Shown here piece by piece: positions 42,807 through 51,459 of a DNA stretch of 64,000 nucleotides. Below the pieces are notes generated by a model that had not been told where the DNA came from, ran no database searches, and saw only the letters and a program-made list of their open reading frames with translations. Location of the stretch: contig NZ_CP100604.1 in the NCBI RefSeq assembly GCF_031202265.1, positions 1,842,501-1,906,500 on the forward strand, written 5' to 3'. Position numbers and translations under genes: made by a program. The stretch's first letter is position 1, and every line of letters begins with the position of its first letter. Source of the DNA: Bradyrhizobium sp. Ash2021. GTDB lineage: Bacteria; Pseudomonadota; Alphaproteobacteria; Rhizobiales; Xanthobacteraceae.

Positions 42807-43050
42807 TGTTTTCAGTCGCAGCCCTCATCACGATCTTGCTGACTTTCGTGCTGCCGGTAAAAAAGATGAAGTTAAAAGGAAGCTTCAGAAGCTTAGTGAC
42901 TTCTTCCCGGTCTCCCGTCACGGCAGCCACCGCGCGCCGATCGAAATAATGTGGCACCAGCTCCACAAGTAGCGCGGGCGTCACGCTGAGTTGTTCGAAA
43001 AGCTTGAGAATACAGGTATCACCCGCCGCGAGGGCGGTGATCGCGGGCAA
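42690..43050 (-). pseudogene. Internal fragment of an aldehyde dehydrogenase
   Basis: On the minus strand: ITALAAGDTCILKLFEQL, FNFIFFTGSTKVSKIV, PVQLELGGRNAALVNETANI, AAKKIVWGAMAWGG. This corresponds to roughly residues 130-245 of the intact enzyme encoded at 43819-45201, which it resembles at about two thirds of positions. Both ends are missing: one is cut by the phage-like block at 42690, the other stops near 43050. The catalytic Cys region is absent. It is an old paralogue, not a copy of the neighbour. Confidence 0.8.
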
Positions 43051-43151
43051 GAAACCACACCTTCAAACCATCAGTGCAATCGGCGATGTGGGACCCACCG
43101 GTGCGCTGCTTCCCATTAACGCGATCCAAGAAAGCTGGCCAACGACCCGGG

Positions 43152-43811
43152 TCACTCGTCATACAGCGCGGCCGACATCAATTGTGATGCCGTCGGAATT
43201 GGCTGACCTTGCAGTGTGCAGCCGGCGGTGCGCGCGACATCGTCGGTCCAGGTCAAGACCTGGGCAGCCGGATTTTGCCGACAGTGCTCCACTAACAGAT
43301 TTCGAAACTCGGCTTTGAAGTTCATCCGCGGATATCTTTCGAGCACTTCCTCGACCAACTGCGGCGGCACTTGATCGAGGCCTAGACCCAGGAAATCGAG
43401 CCCGGCGCCGAGGTGGACCAAGGCTATCTCGCTTGCCAACCGAGTGGGGATTCCCGGAGAGGTGTGCAACGCGATCGCTTCCCAAACCAGATCGGCGCGC
43501 TCTGGCGGCACCTGATGCTTCGAGCAGAACTGGCGAGCAGCATCCGCGCCATCCACCTCAAACCGATTGTCGCGGCGGTAAGCAGGAACCAGTCCAAGGT
43601 CGTGCAAAACCGCCCCGCAAAAAGCGGCTTCCTCATCGACCACAGAACGGCCGAGGCCGCGGACAGCGAGGCTGCCGAAAATGTATGTTCGCAGACAATG
43701 AGTGCAGAGAAACTCGGGCGAACTCGACTCCAGCAGGTCGACGGCGGCATTGCACAGCGCCGTATCCGGAATTGCAACACCAGCCACCGATTTCAAACGT
43801 GCCAAGGCCAT
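43152..43811 (-). CDS. HD domain-containing phosphohydrolase-like protein
   Basis: 219 residues from the ATG at 43811. HCLRTYIFGSLA near residue 57 and AVLHDLGLVPAY near 86 give the H...HD metal motif, and EAIALHTSPG near 135 completes it. The layout matches small HD proteins similar to cyanamide hydratase. Substrate unknown. It lies 7 bp after the aldehyde dehydrogenase gene on the same strand, so they are co-transcribed; a role in disposing of a nitrile- or urea-like compound is only a guess from the family. Confidence 0.82.
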   Translation of the reverse strand: MALARLKSVAGVAIPDTALCNAAVDLLESSSPEFLCTHCLRTYIFGSLAVRGLGRSVVDEEAAFCGAVLHDLGLVPAYRRDNRFEVDGADAARQFCSKHQVPPERADLVWEAIALHTSPGIPTRLASEIALVHLGAGLDFLGLGLDQVPPQLVEEVLERYPRMNFKAEFRNLLVEHCRQNPAAQVLTWTDDVARTAGCTLQGQPIPTASQLMSAALYDE

Positions 43812-43818
43812 GATCGTC

Positions 43819-45201
43819 TCAATACTCAAACCACCCTGCCAGCGCCTGATTCTTTTCGTCAGTGAAGGGCGAGTACAGGTGTTCGATCGCAACGTCGGGC
43901 GGAGAGATCAGCATCGACTTGGCATGGGTGAGCGCGTCGAAGCCGTATTTTCCATAATAGTGACCCATCCCGGCCGATCCTGTGCCGCCGAACGGCATGG
44001 TCTCGACGAACAAGTGAACATTCACCAGGTTCACCCCGCCGCCACCGAAGGAAAGCTGACCGATAAACCGGTCGATGGTTTTCTGATCGCGGCTGAAGAT
44101 GTAGCCGGCGAGCGCTCGTGGTGTCGCCGCCATTCGCGCCATCGCCTCGTCGAAGGACTTGTAGGTCAGGATCGGCAAGATCGGGCCGAAGACCTCGTCC
44201 TCCATGATCTTGTCTTCCCAGGTGATGGGATAGAGAAGCGTCGGATCGAGATAGTGCGCTTTCGGATCCGACTTGCCGCCGGCGATCACCTTGGCGGGGT
44301 CGATGAGCGAGGCCAGTCGATCAACCGCGCGCGCGTTGATGACGCGCGAGTAGTCGGAGTTTGATTTCGGGTCGTTACCGAAGAGCTCGACCAACGCCTT
44401 CTTGGCCTCGGCGACGAAGGCGTCCGCGACGGATTCGTGGACATAAGCGTAGCCGGGCGACGTGCACCATTGCCCGCCCCAGGCCATCGCCCCCCAAACG
44501 ATCTTCTTGGCCGCGTCGGGGATGTTTGCGGTCTCGTCCACGACCGCCGGGTTCATACCCCCGAGTTCGAGCAGAACCGGCGTGAGGGTTTCCGCCGCCG
44601 CCCGTGCGACGATCTTTCCGACGAAGCTGCTGCCGGTGAAGAAGATGAAGTCGTTGGGCAGCTTCAGCAGGTCGGTATTCGTCTCCTTACCGCCCGGGAC
44701 TGCAGTCACGGCGCGGGGATCGAAATATTTCGGGACAAGCTCAAGCAGCACTTCGGTCGTTGCCGGGAGCGCTTCGCTCAGGGTGAGAATGCAAGTGTTG
44801 CCGGCCGCAAGCGCGGTGAGCGCCGGACGGATCAGCAGCAGCAACGGTCCGTTGAACGGGCCGATGATCAGCGCCACACCGTACGGTTCTCGGTAGATCA
44901 TCCCCTTGTGACCGGTCTTGGCCAGGAAGCGCGGCACCGGCGCCTCGACCGGCTTCATCCATTCCTTCAGTTGACTCTTCTGGACTTCCGACTCGCCGGC
45001 CGATGCCGCGGTCTCGAATATGTATTCCTGCGAAGCGGTCTTGAAGTCCTTCGCCATCGCCTTCTGGAAGCGCCCCTCGTTCTCCCTGATCATGCGGGCC
45101 ATGCGGTCGAGCTGATCGACGCGCCATTCGTAGGTGCGGGTAACGCCCGTGCCGAAAAGCGCCTTCTGCGCGTCGAATATTTTCTGGAATTGGTTCATCA
45201 C
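43819..45201 (-). CDS. Aldehyde dehydrogenase (NAD(P)-dependent)
   Basis: 460 residues. NDFIFFTGSSFVGKIV near residue 190 is the cofactor loop, LLELGGMNPAVVDETANI near 217 carries the general base Glu, and GGQWCTSPGYAYV near 249 carries the catalytic Cys. It is of the short class 3-type (YwdH/AldA-like) family with the ending YSPFTDEKNQALAGWF. Oxidises an aldehyde to the acid. First gene of a unit with the HD-domain protein; 113 bp upstream on the same strand lies a SnoaL-like gene. Confidence 0.9.
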   Translation of the reverse strand: MMNQFQKIFDAQKALFGTGVTRTYEWRVDQLDRMARMIRENEGRFQKAMAKDFKTASQEYIFETAASAGESEVQKSQLKEWMKPVEAPVPRFLAKTGHKGMIYREPYGVALIIGPFNGPLLLLIRPALTALAAGNTCILTLSEALPATTEVLLELVPKYFDPRAVTAVPGGKETNTDLLKLPNDFIFFTGSSFVGKIVARAAAETLTPVLLELGGMNPAVVDETANIPDAAKKIVWGAMAWGGQWCTSPGYAYVHESVADAFVAEAKKALVELFGNDPKSNSDYSRVINARAVDRLASLIDPAKVIAGGKSDPKAHYLDPTLLYPITWEDKIMEDEVFGPILPILTYKSFDEAMARMAATPRALAGYIFSRDQKTIDRFIGQLSFGGGGVNLVNVHLFVETMPFGGTGSAGMGHYYGKYGFDALTHAKSMLISPPDVAIEHLYSPFTDEKNQALAGWFEY

Positions 45202-45314
45202 GTCCTCACCTGAATGTCAGGATTGCCGTCAGATTTCTGCCTCTCGAGGTCGAAATGCCGTGCGTCTCGCTACTCGATAGGATCGACCAAATCCCGTCTT
45301 TCGACGGAACTCCC

Positions 45315-45743
45315 CTACAATTTGCTCGCCATGATGGCGTTGATGGCGGTGTTGTCCCAATAGCAATCCAGGCGTGTTATCTTGCCGTCCGCGTTGTAGC
45401 GAATGATGTACGCATGAGCGATGCGGTCGGACTTGCCTTTGGTTACAAGGTCGGGGACATCCGCAGGCATCGCTCCGCCGAGCAGCGCCTGTACCACGAC
45501 GATGTTTCCTTCGGCCTCGATCATCTCGTCTACTTCGACTCCGAAATCCGGCACCGCCCCCAGCAAGCCGCGCCAGATTTGTTCAAGGCCGCCTCGGATC
45601 GGCATGACGCTTTTCTTGCCATATGGAAGGTACCGTCCTTGCGCGCCGTCTGCGCAAAGAGCCAGCATGCCATCGACATCATGGGCGTCGTAGGCGGCAA
45701 AAAACTTCTTGGTGATAGCTTTCACGTCCAGGTCGTTTTTCAT
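45315..45743 (-). CDS. NTF2/SnoaL-like protein (A)
   Basis: 142 residues: ITKKFFAAYDAHDVDGMLAL opens the cone-shaped NTF2 fold, with later strands IRGGLEQIWRGLLGAVPDF, NIVVVQALLGG and HAYIIRYNADGKITRLDCYWD. Family members are isomerases, cyclases or hydratases, or simply bind small molecules. It stands between the alcohol dehydrogenase and aldehyde dehydrogenase genes on the same strand, suggesting one alcohol-to-acid pathway unit. Confidence 0.78.
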   Translation of the reverse strand: MKNDLDVKAITKKFFAAYDAHDVDGMLALCADGAQGRYLPYGKKSVMPIRGGLEQIWRGLLGAVPDFGVEVDEMIEAEGNIVVVQALLGGAMPADVPDLVTKGKSDRIAHAYIIRYNADGKITRLDCYWDNTAINAIMASKL

Positions 45744-45781
45744 ACTACCTCCGCAAGGGACACTGGTTGCATTTGCCCCGC

Positions 45782-46801
45782 CTAAGACATGGTGAGAACC
45801 AATCTGAACCGCGCTTTGCCCGCCATCATCTTTGCGTAGGCTTCCGCGGCGCGTTCCAGCGGCATGGTTTCGACCATGGCGGCGACGTCGCTGAGCGCGC
45901 TGAACTTGAGTGTTGCATCGCCGGCCGCCGGGGTCCCCGTCAGCGCGCCCTCGACGCCCAGGCTCTTGAACAGCAGTTCAAAAGCTGACAGCTCGATAGG
46001 CTCGTCGGTAGCGCCAAGCGAAATCACGACGCCACCGCGGCGCAAGCCACCGAGAGCAGCCGCGACCGCCTTGCCTCCGGAAGCCGTAGCCAACACGATC
46101 ACCGCGCCCCCAAGCGCCTCGAGCGCTTTGGCGACATCGGTGGTGGAGCCGTCGATATAGTGGTGCGCGCCCAGTTTCTTCGAAAGCTCGGCCCTGTCGG
46201 CGCCTTGGTCGATGGCTACCACCTCAAATCCCATGTGGCGGGCGTATTGCACGGCGAGGTGACCCAGCCCGCCGACGCCGAACACGGCGACCAGATCTCC
46301 GGCGCGCGCGGGAGAGTTCCGCAGCGCGCTGAAGGTCGTTATGCCGGCGCACAGCAGCGGCGCGGCATCGACCGACGACAGTTCGTCCGGAACAGCCATC
46401 AGCCCACTGGCCTTGGCGATCATCACCTCTGCGTAGCCGCCGTCGTGCTGCACGCCGGTGAAAGCTTGGTTGACGCAATTCACAAGGTCGCCATCGCGGC
46501 AATACTCGCAATAGCCGCAGCTACCGCCAAGAAAGCCGACGCCGACGCGTTGGCCCACTCTCCAGCCTTCAACGCCGTCGCCGATGGCGTCGATTTTTCC
46601 AACAGCTTCGTGGCCGGGCACCCTAGGCCACTCGATCGGCAATAGGCCGGCCACTGTTATGGTATCCGAATGGCACACCCCGCAGGCCTCGACACGGATG
46701 CGGACATGGCCCGCGGGCGGATCGAGAAGGGGCTTCTCGGTCAACTCCAGCTTGCCTGGGCTTACGGCCTGCACCGCACGGTAGGTCGAAGCACTTTGCA
46801 T
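45782..46801 (-). CDS. Zinc-dependent alcohol dehydrogenase (MDR family)
   Basis: 339 residues. CGVCHSD (~41-47) and GHEAVG (~64) give the catalytic zinc ligands. CGYCEYCRDGDLVNC (~96-110) is the structural zinc site. GVGGLGHLAVQYARHMG (~174-190) is the NAD(P) loop. This is the AdhP/YdjL-like layout for oxidising primary alcohols. It is 38 bp upstream of the SnoaL-like gene and followed by the aldehyde dehydrogenase, a natural alcohol-aldehyde-acid sequence. The 234 bp upstream, to the AraC gene, hold nothing I recognise. Confidence 0.9.
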   Translation of the reverse strand: MQSASTYRAVQAVSPGKLELTEKPLLDPPAGHVRIRVEACGVCHSDTITVAGLLPIEWPRVPGHEAVGKIDAIGDGVEGWRVGQRVGVGFLGGSCGYCEYCRDGDLVNCVNQAFTGVQHDGGYAEVMIAKASGLMAVPDELSSVDAAPLLCAGITTFSALRNSPARAGDLVAVFGVGGLGHLAVQYARHMGFEVVAIDQGADRAELSKKLGAHHYIDGSTTDVAKALEALGGAVIVLATASGGKAVAAALGGLRRGGVVISLGATDEPIELSAFELLFKSLGVEGALTGTPAAGDATLKFSALSDVAAMVETMPLERAAEAYAKMMAGKARFRLVLTMS

Positions 46802-47035
46802 GATTGCTCTCCCTTATTCAGTTGCCAAAGAGTCGTCCGCAGCGGGCTCGCGCTCGACGACAGACGACATGAACCGACGGGACGAGCGCCGCGCTCCAGC
46901 GTCTGGATGGGTACAAAGGCTTCCGTGTGCCATATGGCAGTACCCAACTGGCACTCCCGGAACTTTTTTCAGGCTAAGGGTTGCTGCGTGCGGGCTCTTG
47001 TAAAAAGGAAACGTGTTTGGTCAGTTCGATTCGCA

Positions 47036-47959
47036 TCAGGACTTCGGACTAATTTCCTGCTGTCGCCGCCATGCACCCGGGCTGATGCCACGCAGACGCG
47101 CATAGGCTTTCGTGAAGTGGCTTTGATCGGCGAAGCCGCAAGCACGCGCGATCTCGGCAAGCGAACGCCTGCGGTCGAGCAACAATCCATGGGCCTCATC
47201 AATTCGGCGCCGGAGTAGCCACTGGTGAGGCGACAGACCTGTCGAACGCCGAAACGCGCGGGCAAAATGGCCGGCCGACAACGCGCATTCGCTCGCGACA
47301 TCCGCAGTAGAAATGTCTCCTCGGAGGTTTGCACTCATGATGTCTTTCGCGCGTCGTTCCTGCCATGTGGCGAGACCGCCTAGCGGGGGCGCGACGACGC
47401 TTCTCATGCCTCCGTAGACCTGTGCAACGTGAGTGCCCAAGGCCAGGCTGATATGATCCGCGAAGAGCCGCGACACCTGGTCGGGGCTGTCGAACGCCGG
47501 CAAAAGCAGGCGTGTGAGCTCGCCAACGACAGGATCCATGACGCCGACCCCCGGAGTAAACTTCAGATCGGAAATCCTCGGAGCGTCAGCATCGTCCGCG
47601 ATCGAATCCAGGGTCTTGCGTGACAAGAAATAATTCACGGAGTCGAGAGGGTCGTGGAAATAGAATCGGGGGACTTGACGCATATCGTGGAACACGACGC
47701 CGCCTGCACTGAGCGGTTCGGTCCGCGTCGACTTTCCGTCCAGCCAAAGTTCCCGGGAATTCGTCCCGTTTATTTGCATGACGATCATATAGGCGTCTTC
47801 GCGGGGCGGCGGGTTGGTCATTTCCTCAGATGGCGCATCAAGCCTGCACCGCGTCGCCGCCAGCGGATTCTTTTGAATGGTCTTGATAACGGGAGTGTGC
47901 TCATCGGTCAGCCGCAATATGTGCTGCATTCGGCTGCTGAAGATGTGCCGTTTTGCCAT
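47036..47959 (-). CDS. AraC family transcriptional regulator
   Basis: 307 residues from the ATG at 47959. A cupin-like effector domain comes first (YMIVMQINGTNSRELWLDGK, VVFHDMRQVPRFYFHDPLDS). The double HTH lies at about residues 205-300: DISTADVASECALSAGHFAR, AFRRSTGLSPHQWLLRRRID, LAEIARACGFADQSHFTKAY. It probably activates the ADH/SnoaL/ALDH unit immediately downstream on the same strand. The ligand is unknown. Confidence 0.88.
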   Translation of the reverse strand: MAKRHIFSSRMQHILRLTDEHTPVIKTIQKNPLAATRCRLDAPSEEMTNPPPREDAYMIVMQINGTNSRELWLDGKSTRTEPLSAGGVVFHDMRQVPRFYFHDPLDSVNYFLSRKTLDSIADDADAPRISDLKFTPGVGVMDPVVGELTRLLLPAFDSPDQVSRLFADHISLALGTHVAQVYGGMRSVVAPPLGGLATWQERRAKDIMSANLRGDISTADVASECALSAGHFARAFRRSTGLSPHQWLLRRRIDEAHGLLLDRRRSLAEIARACGFADQSHFTKAYARLRGISPGAWRRQQEISPKS

Positions 47960-48092
47960 CACGATCACCAACGTCGCCGCCGAAGTGGGGTCCTTATTCT
48001 TAGCAATTGGCGGACCCCACGCAGTGGCGGGGACTCTTCAGAAGCGCGCGTTGCCAGCCATCATCGAAGTAAGCTTGCTTGCTTTTGGTCCT

Positions 48093-48479
48093 TCACGAAC
48101 CGCTGGCAATCGGACTGAACATGGGGTTGCCGCTCGCCGTCGCGGACGCCGGTACTTCTTCCTGCATCACGTCCCAGTGCTCGGCCAACTTGCCGTTCGC
48201 TACGCGGAAAATATCGACTGCGATCATTGGTTTCGGTCCCCAACCGACGTAGCGGCCGTGCACCATCACCAAATCGCCCTCTGCCACGATCATGCCCGGC
48301 TCATAGGAAAAATCCTTGCTTAGGCTGGCGATGAGTCCGGGAATGGCGGCTGCCCCGTTTGGAATCGAGGGATTATGCTGGATATAATCCGGCGCAAAAT
48401 AGCGGTCCACGACGCTTGGATCCCGGTCGATGAATGCACCCGTCAACGCACGAAGGGCTATCTGCTTCACGTTTTCCAT
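48093..48479 (-). CDS. NTF2/SnoaL-like protein (B)
   Basis: 128 residues from the ATG at 48479 (GAGAGGAAAACT upstream; an in-frame TTG at 48494 is rejected). VDRYFAPDYIQHNPSIPNGA and GDLVMVHGRYVGWG, then VANGKLAEHWDVMQEE are hallmarks of the 'predicted SnoaL-like aldol condensation / ester cyclase' group. It is divergent from the TetR gene at 48565, and two palindromes occupy the space between, so it is most likely the TetR target. Its relatives are the gene at 49203 and the pseudogene at 61804. Confidence 0.82.
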   Translation of the reverse strand: MENVKQIALRALTGAFIDRDPSVVDRYFAPDYIQHNPSIPNGAAAIPGLIASLSKDFSYEPGMIVAEGDLVMVHGRYVGWGPKPMIAVDIFRVANGKLAEHWDVMQEEVPASATASGNPMFSPIASGS

Positions 48480-48493
48480 AGTTTTCCTCTCCA

Positions 48494-48562
48494 ATCTATC
48501 GATAGATAGGCTAACCGATGATTTGACAGCGCGTCAATCTCTATCTATCACTTGATAGGTAG
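48494..48562. promoter_or_regulatory. Two TetR-type operators between divergent genes
   Basis: Site A ATCTATCGATAGAT (48494-48507) is a perfect palindrome. Site B CTATCTATCA-CT-TGATAGGTAG (48541-48562) has 9 of 10 matched arm bases and ends 3 bp before the TetR start codon. Both share the CTATC/GATAG core, so the adjacent TetR protein probably represses both directions. Confidence 0.75.
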
Positions 48563-48564
48563 AG

Positions 48565-49098
48565 ATGGACATCAGCGAAGCAATTCTGGATTCGGCCGAA
48601 AAGCGCATGCGCGCGGGCGGTTTTCACGCCTGCAGCTTTCGTCAGATCGCCGGCGATGTCGGGATCAAGAGCGCAAGCGTCCATTATCACTTTCCGACCA
48701 AGACAAAGTTGGGTAGTGCGGTGGTCGCGCGTTATCAAAAGCGGTTTCTTGCCATGCTCGGCCCGCCGGACGACGAGCGGAGCCTCGCGGCCAAGATCGA
48801 TGCGATGCGGGCGATCTTTCTCGCGGCCCTGAAGCGCGGCGAAGGAATGTGTCTGTGTGGGATTCTGGGAACCGAAGCGAGGAGCCTCCCGCCGTCCGTC
48901 GCGAATGCTGCGCGAGGCTATTTCACTGCCGCCAACGACTGGTTGGCCCGCGCTTTCGAGCGAGCCGGTGTTACGGAGCCGAAGCGCCGGGCGATCGAAA
49001 CGACGGCGCTCTTTCAAGGTGCGATGCTGCAGGCCGTCTTGCTCGATGACGTCGGTGCCTTTGAAAAGGCCGTGAAGGAATTGCGGCGATCCTTTTAA
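48565..49098 (+). CDS. TetR family transcriptional regulator
   Basis: 177 residues. A short N-terminal HTH domain (ILDSAEKRMRAGGFHACSFR, QIAGDVGIKSASVHYHFPTKTKLG) is followed by a TetR_C domain with GMCLCGILGTEARSLPPSVA, the pattern of Rut/AcrR-like regulators with a conserved Cys-x-Cys. Operator B overlaps its leader, indicating autoregulation. Expected targets are the SnoaL-like genes on either side (48093 and perhaps 49203). Confidence 0.87.
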   Translation: MDISEAILDSAEKRMRAGGFHACSFRQIAGDVGIKSASVHYHFPTKTKLGSAVVARYQKRFLAMLGPPDDERSLAAKIDAMRAIFLAALKRGEGMCLCGILGTEARSLPPSVANAARGYFTAANDWLARAFERAGVTEPKRRAIETTALFQGAMLQAVLLDDVGAFEKAVKELRRSF

Positions 49099-49202
49099 AT
49101 TGAGCACATCCGAACGCTCGGAAATGTGGGACGCTATTTCTCGCAGCAACCGATTGCTGCCGCCCTGTTCGGCATCCGTTTTCCACCGGTCGGTATTGAT
49201 TT

Positions 49203-49610
49203 TCATGGTTGCTCCGGGAAACGGTCGCCGAACATCGGAAGGCCGCTGCGCGACTGCTCCCGCGTAGCCTCGTCCTGGATGACATCCCAATGCTCAGCGA
49301 GTACGTCTCCCTCCATGCGGACGATGTCGGCAACGACCCACGCCGCGGGCAGGCCGTGACCGCTGAATCGTCCGTGGAGGATGACGAAATCGCCGGTTGC
49401 AGCTGCAAGGTGGTTCTCATAGCGCAGTGTTGCGGGCAGGTCCTTGACCAGGCCAAAGAGCCCGTTACGGCCAGGCGGAATATGTGCGCTGTGCTGAATG
49501 TAACGCGGAGACCAGAAGTGCTCGGCGGCGGCGTAGTCGCGCTTGTTAAAAAGGGTATCGAACGCGGTCAGGGCGGTTTGGACGTGACGGTCAGCGCTAA
49601 TGTTGACCAT
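49203..49610 (-). CDS. NTF2/SnoaL-like protein (C)
   Basis: 135 residues: AFDTLFNKRDYAAAEHFWSP, RYIQHSAHIPPGRNGLFGLV, GDFVILHGRFSGHGLPAAWV, LAEHWDVIQDEAT. Same subgroup as the protein at 48093. A decayed copy very similar to it lies at 61804-62140. It converges with the TetR gene. The SDR gene upstream on the same strand is 45 bp away, so these two are probably an operon. Confidence 0.82.
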   Translation of the reverse strand: MVNISADRHVQTALTAFDTLFNKRDYAAAEHFWSPRYIQHSAHIPPGRNGLFGLVKDLPATLRYENHLAAATGDFVILHGRFSGHGLPAAWVVADIVRMEGDVLAEHWDVIQDEATREQSRSGLPMFGDRFPEQP

Positions 49611-49655
49611 GACTACGCTCCCTTGCCAGCGATTGCGGCGTTAGTAGACCATTCG

Positions 49656-50566
49656 CTATTCGAACGATGTGCCTGTCAGAGTTTCGGAAACGTCCCAGAG
49701 CCTAGCAGCGGTTGCCGTGTCGCGCGCTTGGGGCATGATCAGGGCTCTGGCCGGGGCGCCTTTCAGTTCACCATTCCTCCGGGTCCGTAGTAAGCGCCGG
49801 GCTGGGCTTCCGGGCTTGTCGCCGCGAACAGGATCGGGCGAGCCCCATCCGGAGCGGACTGACCGAAGAATGGTGCCGCGAAATCCGTGGCAAGCGAGAG
49901 AAGACCGCCCGGACCGCTCGCGAACAGACCGGTTCGTGCAAACCCTGGATGGGCGGCAATGCGTGTCAGCTTCCAGCCGGCCGCGTCGCTCCGCCGCTGC
50001 AGGTCGAGCGCGAACATCAACATCGCGAGCTTCGATTGCCCGTATGCCTTCCATGGCGAGTAAAGGCGGGCGCCCTGCAGATCACTGAAATCGATGAATC
50101 CGGTCCGGTGCGCCAAACTGCTGACGCTGACAACCCTTGGTGCGTCAGCCTGGCGCAATAGCGGCTGCAACCGGGCAGTAAGCGCGAAGTGGCCGAGATA
50201 GTTCGTTCCGAACTGCATCTCAAAGCCGTCGGCCGTAATTTGCCGGCGGGGCAGGGCCATGACCCCCGCATTGCAAATCAGGAGGTCAAGGGACTGCAAG
50301 GTGTGCATTCGCCGTGCGAAGTCGGCGATCGACGCCAGGCTGGCTAGATCGAGAGGTTCGTAGCTCACATTGGCGCTGGTCGCTTCGCGGCGGATCCTAT
50401 CGAGGGACGACTGCCCCTTTCGATCGTCTCGACCGGTCAGAATGACCTGCGCACCGGCCTTGGCCAGGGCTATAGCCGTCTCATGACCGAGACCGCCCGT
50501 CGCGCCCGTTACGACGGCCACTCTGCCCAGTAACGAAGGGATTTCGACCTGTGTCGAACCAGCCAT
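49656..50566 (-). pseudogene. SDR oxidoreductase with C-terminal frameshift
   Basis: The main frame (49763-50566) gives 267 residues with canonical SDR motifs: TGATGGLGHETA (~21-32), NAGVM (~97), VSSLAHRTG (~149) and the active-site YGQSKLAML (~175). It ends abruptly at GAYYGPGGMVN, whereas the next frame continues with the expected family end (GELKGAPARALIM, TATAARLWDVSETLTG) to 49656. One base indel near 49768-49778 (CCGGAGGAATGGTG) explains this. The core is intact, so the shortened protein might still fold; the last ~37 residues are lost. Confidence 0.75.
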
Positions 50567-50608
50567 GAAAGAACCTGCTCAAGGAATCAAATCTCTTGCA
50601 GGCTCCGC

Positions 50609-51277
50609 TTATTTTCTGATTAGCGGGATCTGCAGGTTGGTGGGACGGTTCTGCTCGGTGTCAAAGCCGCGGCCATCGATGTTGCGCGCCCCCCAGAACA
50701 GGAGATCGCCTCTGACATAGACGAGATCATACTCCATGAAATTGGTCCCCTCCTTGAGGCCGAAGGGGACGAAGGTCTTGCCGAATATGCTTTGAGACGA
50801 GTTGACCGCCCAAGGAGCGTAACCTGCCGACGCGACCTTGTTGAGCACGTCGGCAAATCCCTGCACGAGGGGGGTGACTTCGTAGCTCTCGTCGGCGATG
50901 AAATCGACCTTCTGCGCGCCTGCGACGATCGGGTGAGAACCCTGCCACAGCATGTGCCCGCCGATCTTGATCCGTGCGAGCGGCACCGCACCGTAAGGGT
51001 CGGCCGAATTGACGACCTCCAGTTCAAACCGGTCGGAGGGGAGATACTTGAAGGTGCGCTTGAGGTAGAACGGCTTGAGCGGGCCGTCCGGATTTTTGCT
51101 CGGCCGGACCTCCGGTGCGATGCTCTCCCAGTCTCCAAGCAGCGTTTCCTTGATCTTCGCGATGTCTGCGTCCATGCCGCTTGCTCTCGTCTGGTTTGTG
51201 GGGGACTGCGCCGCGGCCTCGCCAAATCCCGCCGTGACCAGCAGAAATAACAGCGACGCCCGAATGGCTTTACACAT
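50609..51277 (-). CDS. Periplasmic protein of unknown function
   Basis: 222 residues from the ATG at 51277 (GGAGCGTGAAC upstream). A signal peptide occupies residues 1-24 (AIRASLLFLLVTAGFGEAAAQ). The mature part begins around DIAKIKETLLGDWESIAPEV and shows beta-strand repeats (FYLKRTFKYLPSDRFELEVV; YEVTPLVQGFADVLNK), somewhat like APCDD1-type secreted barrels. No catalytic motif recognised. It is upstream of the SDR gene on the same strand. Confidence 0.65.
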   Translation of the reverse strand: MCKAIRASLLFLLVTAGFGEAAAQSPTNQTRASGMDADIAKIKETLLGDWESIAPEVRPSKNPDGPLKPFYLKRTFKYLPSDRFELEVVNSADPYGAVPLARIKIGGHMLWQGSHPIVAGAQKVDFIADESYEVTPLVQGFADVLNKVASAGYAPWAVNSSQSIFGKTFVPFGLKEGTNFMEYDLVYVRGDLLFWGARNIDGRGFDTEQNRPTNLQIPLIRK

Positions 51278-51459
51278 GTTCACGCTCCAATAGGGCAACG
51301 CCTTGGACTTCGCGCCGGGCCCCACGGATCAGGGCCGCAGCACGCTCTCTGCCTGCCAGGCAGACCATGCGTACAGAGTCGCTTGCTATAGAGAGCGCTG
51401 GTAGCCGTGAAAAAGACTTTGTAAGCTGGCCCCATGCTTGCGAGACATGGGAGGCTACG

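Noticed and set aside
43004..43318. Plus-strand frame of 104 codons across 43050-43150
   Set aside because: It overlaps the ALDH fragment and HD gene antisense and has no independent support.
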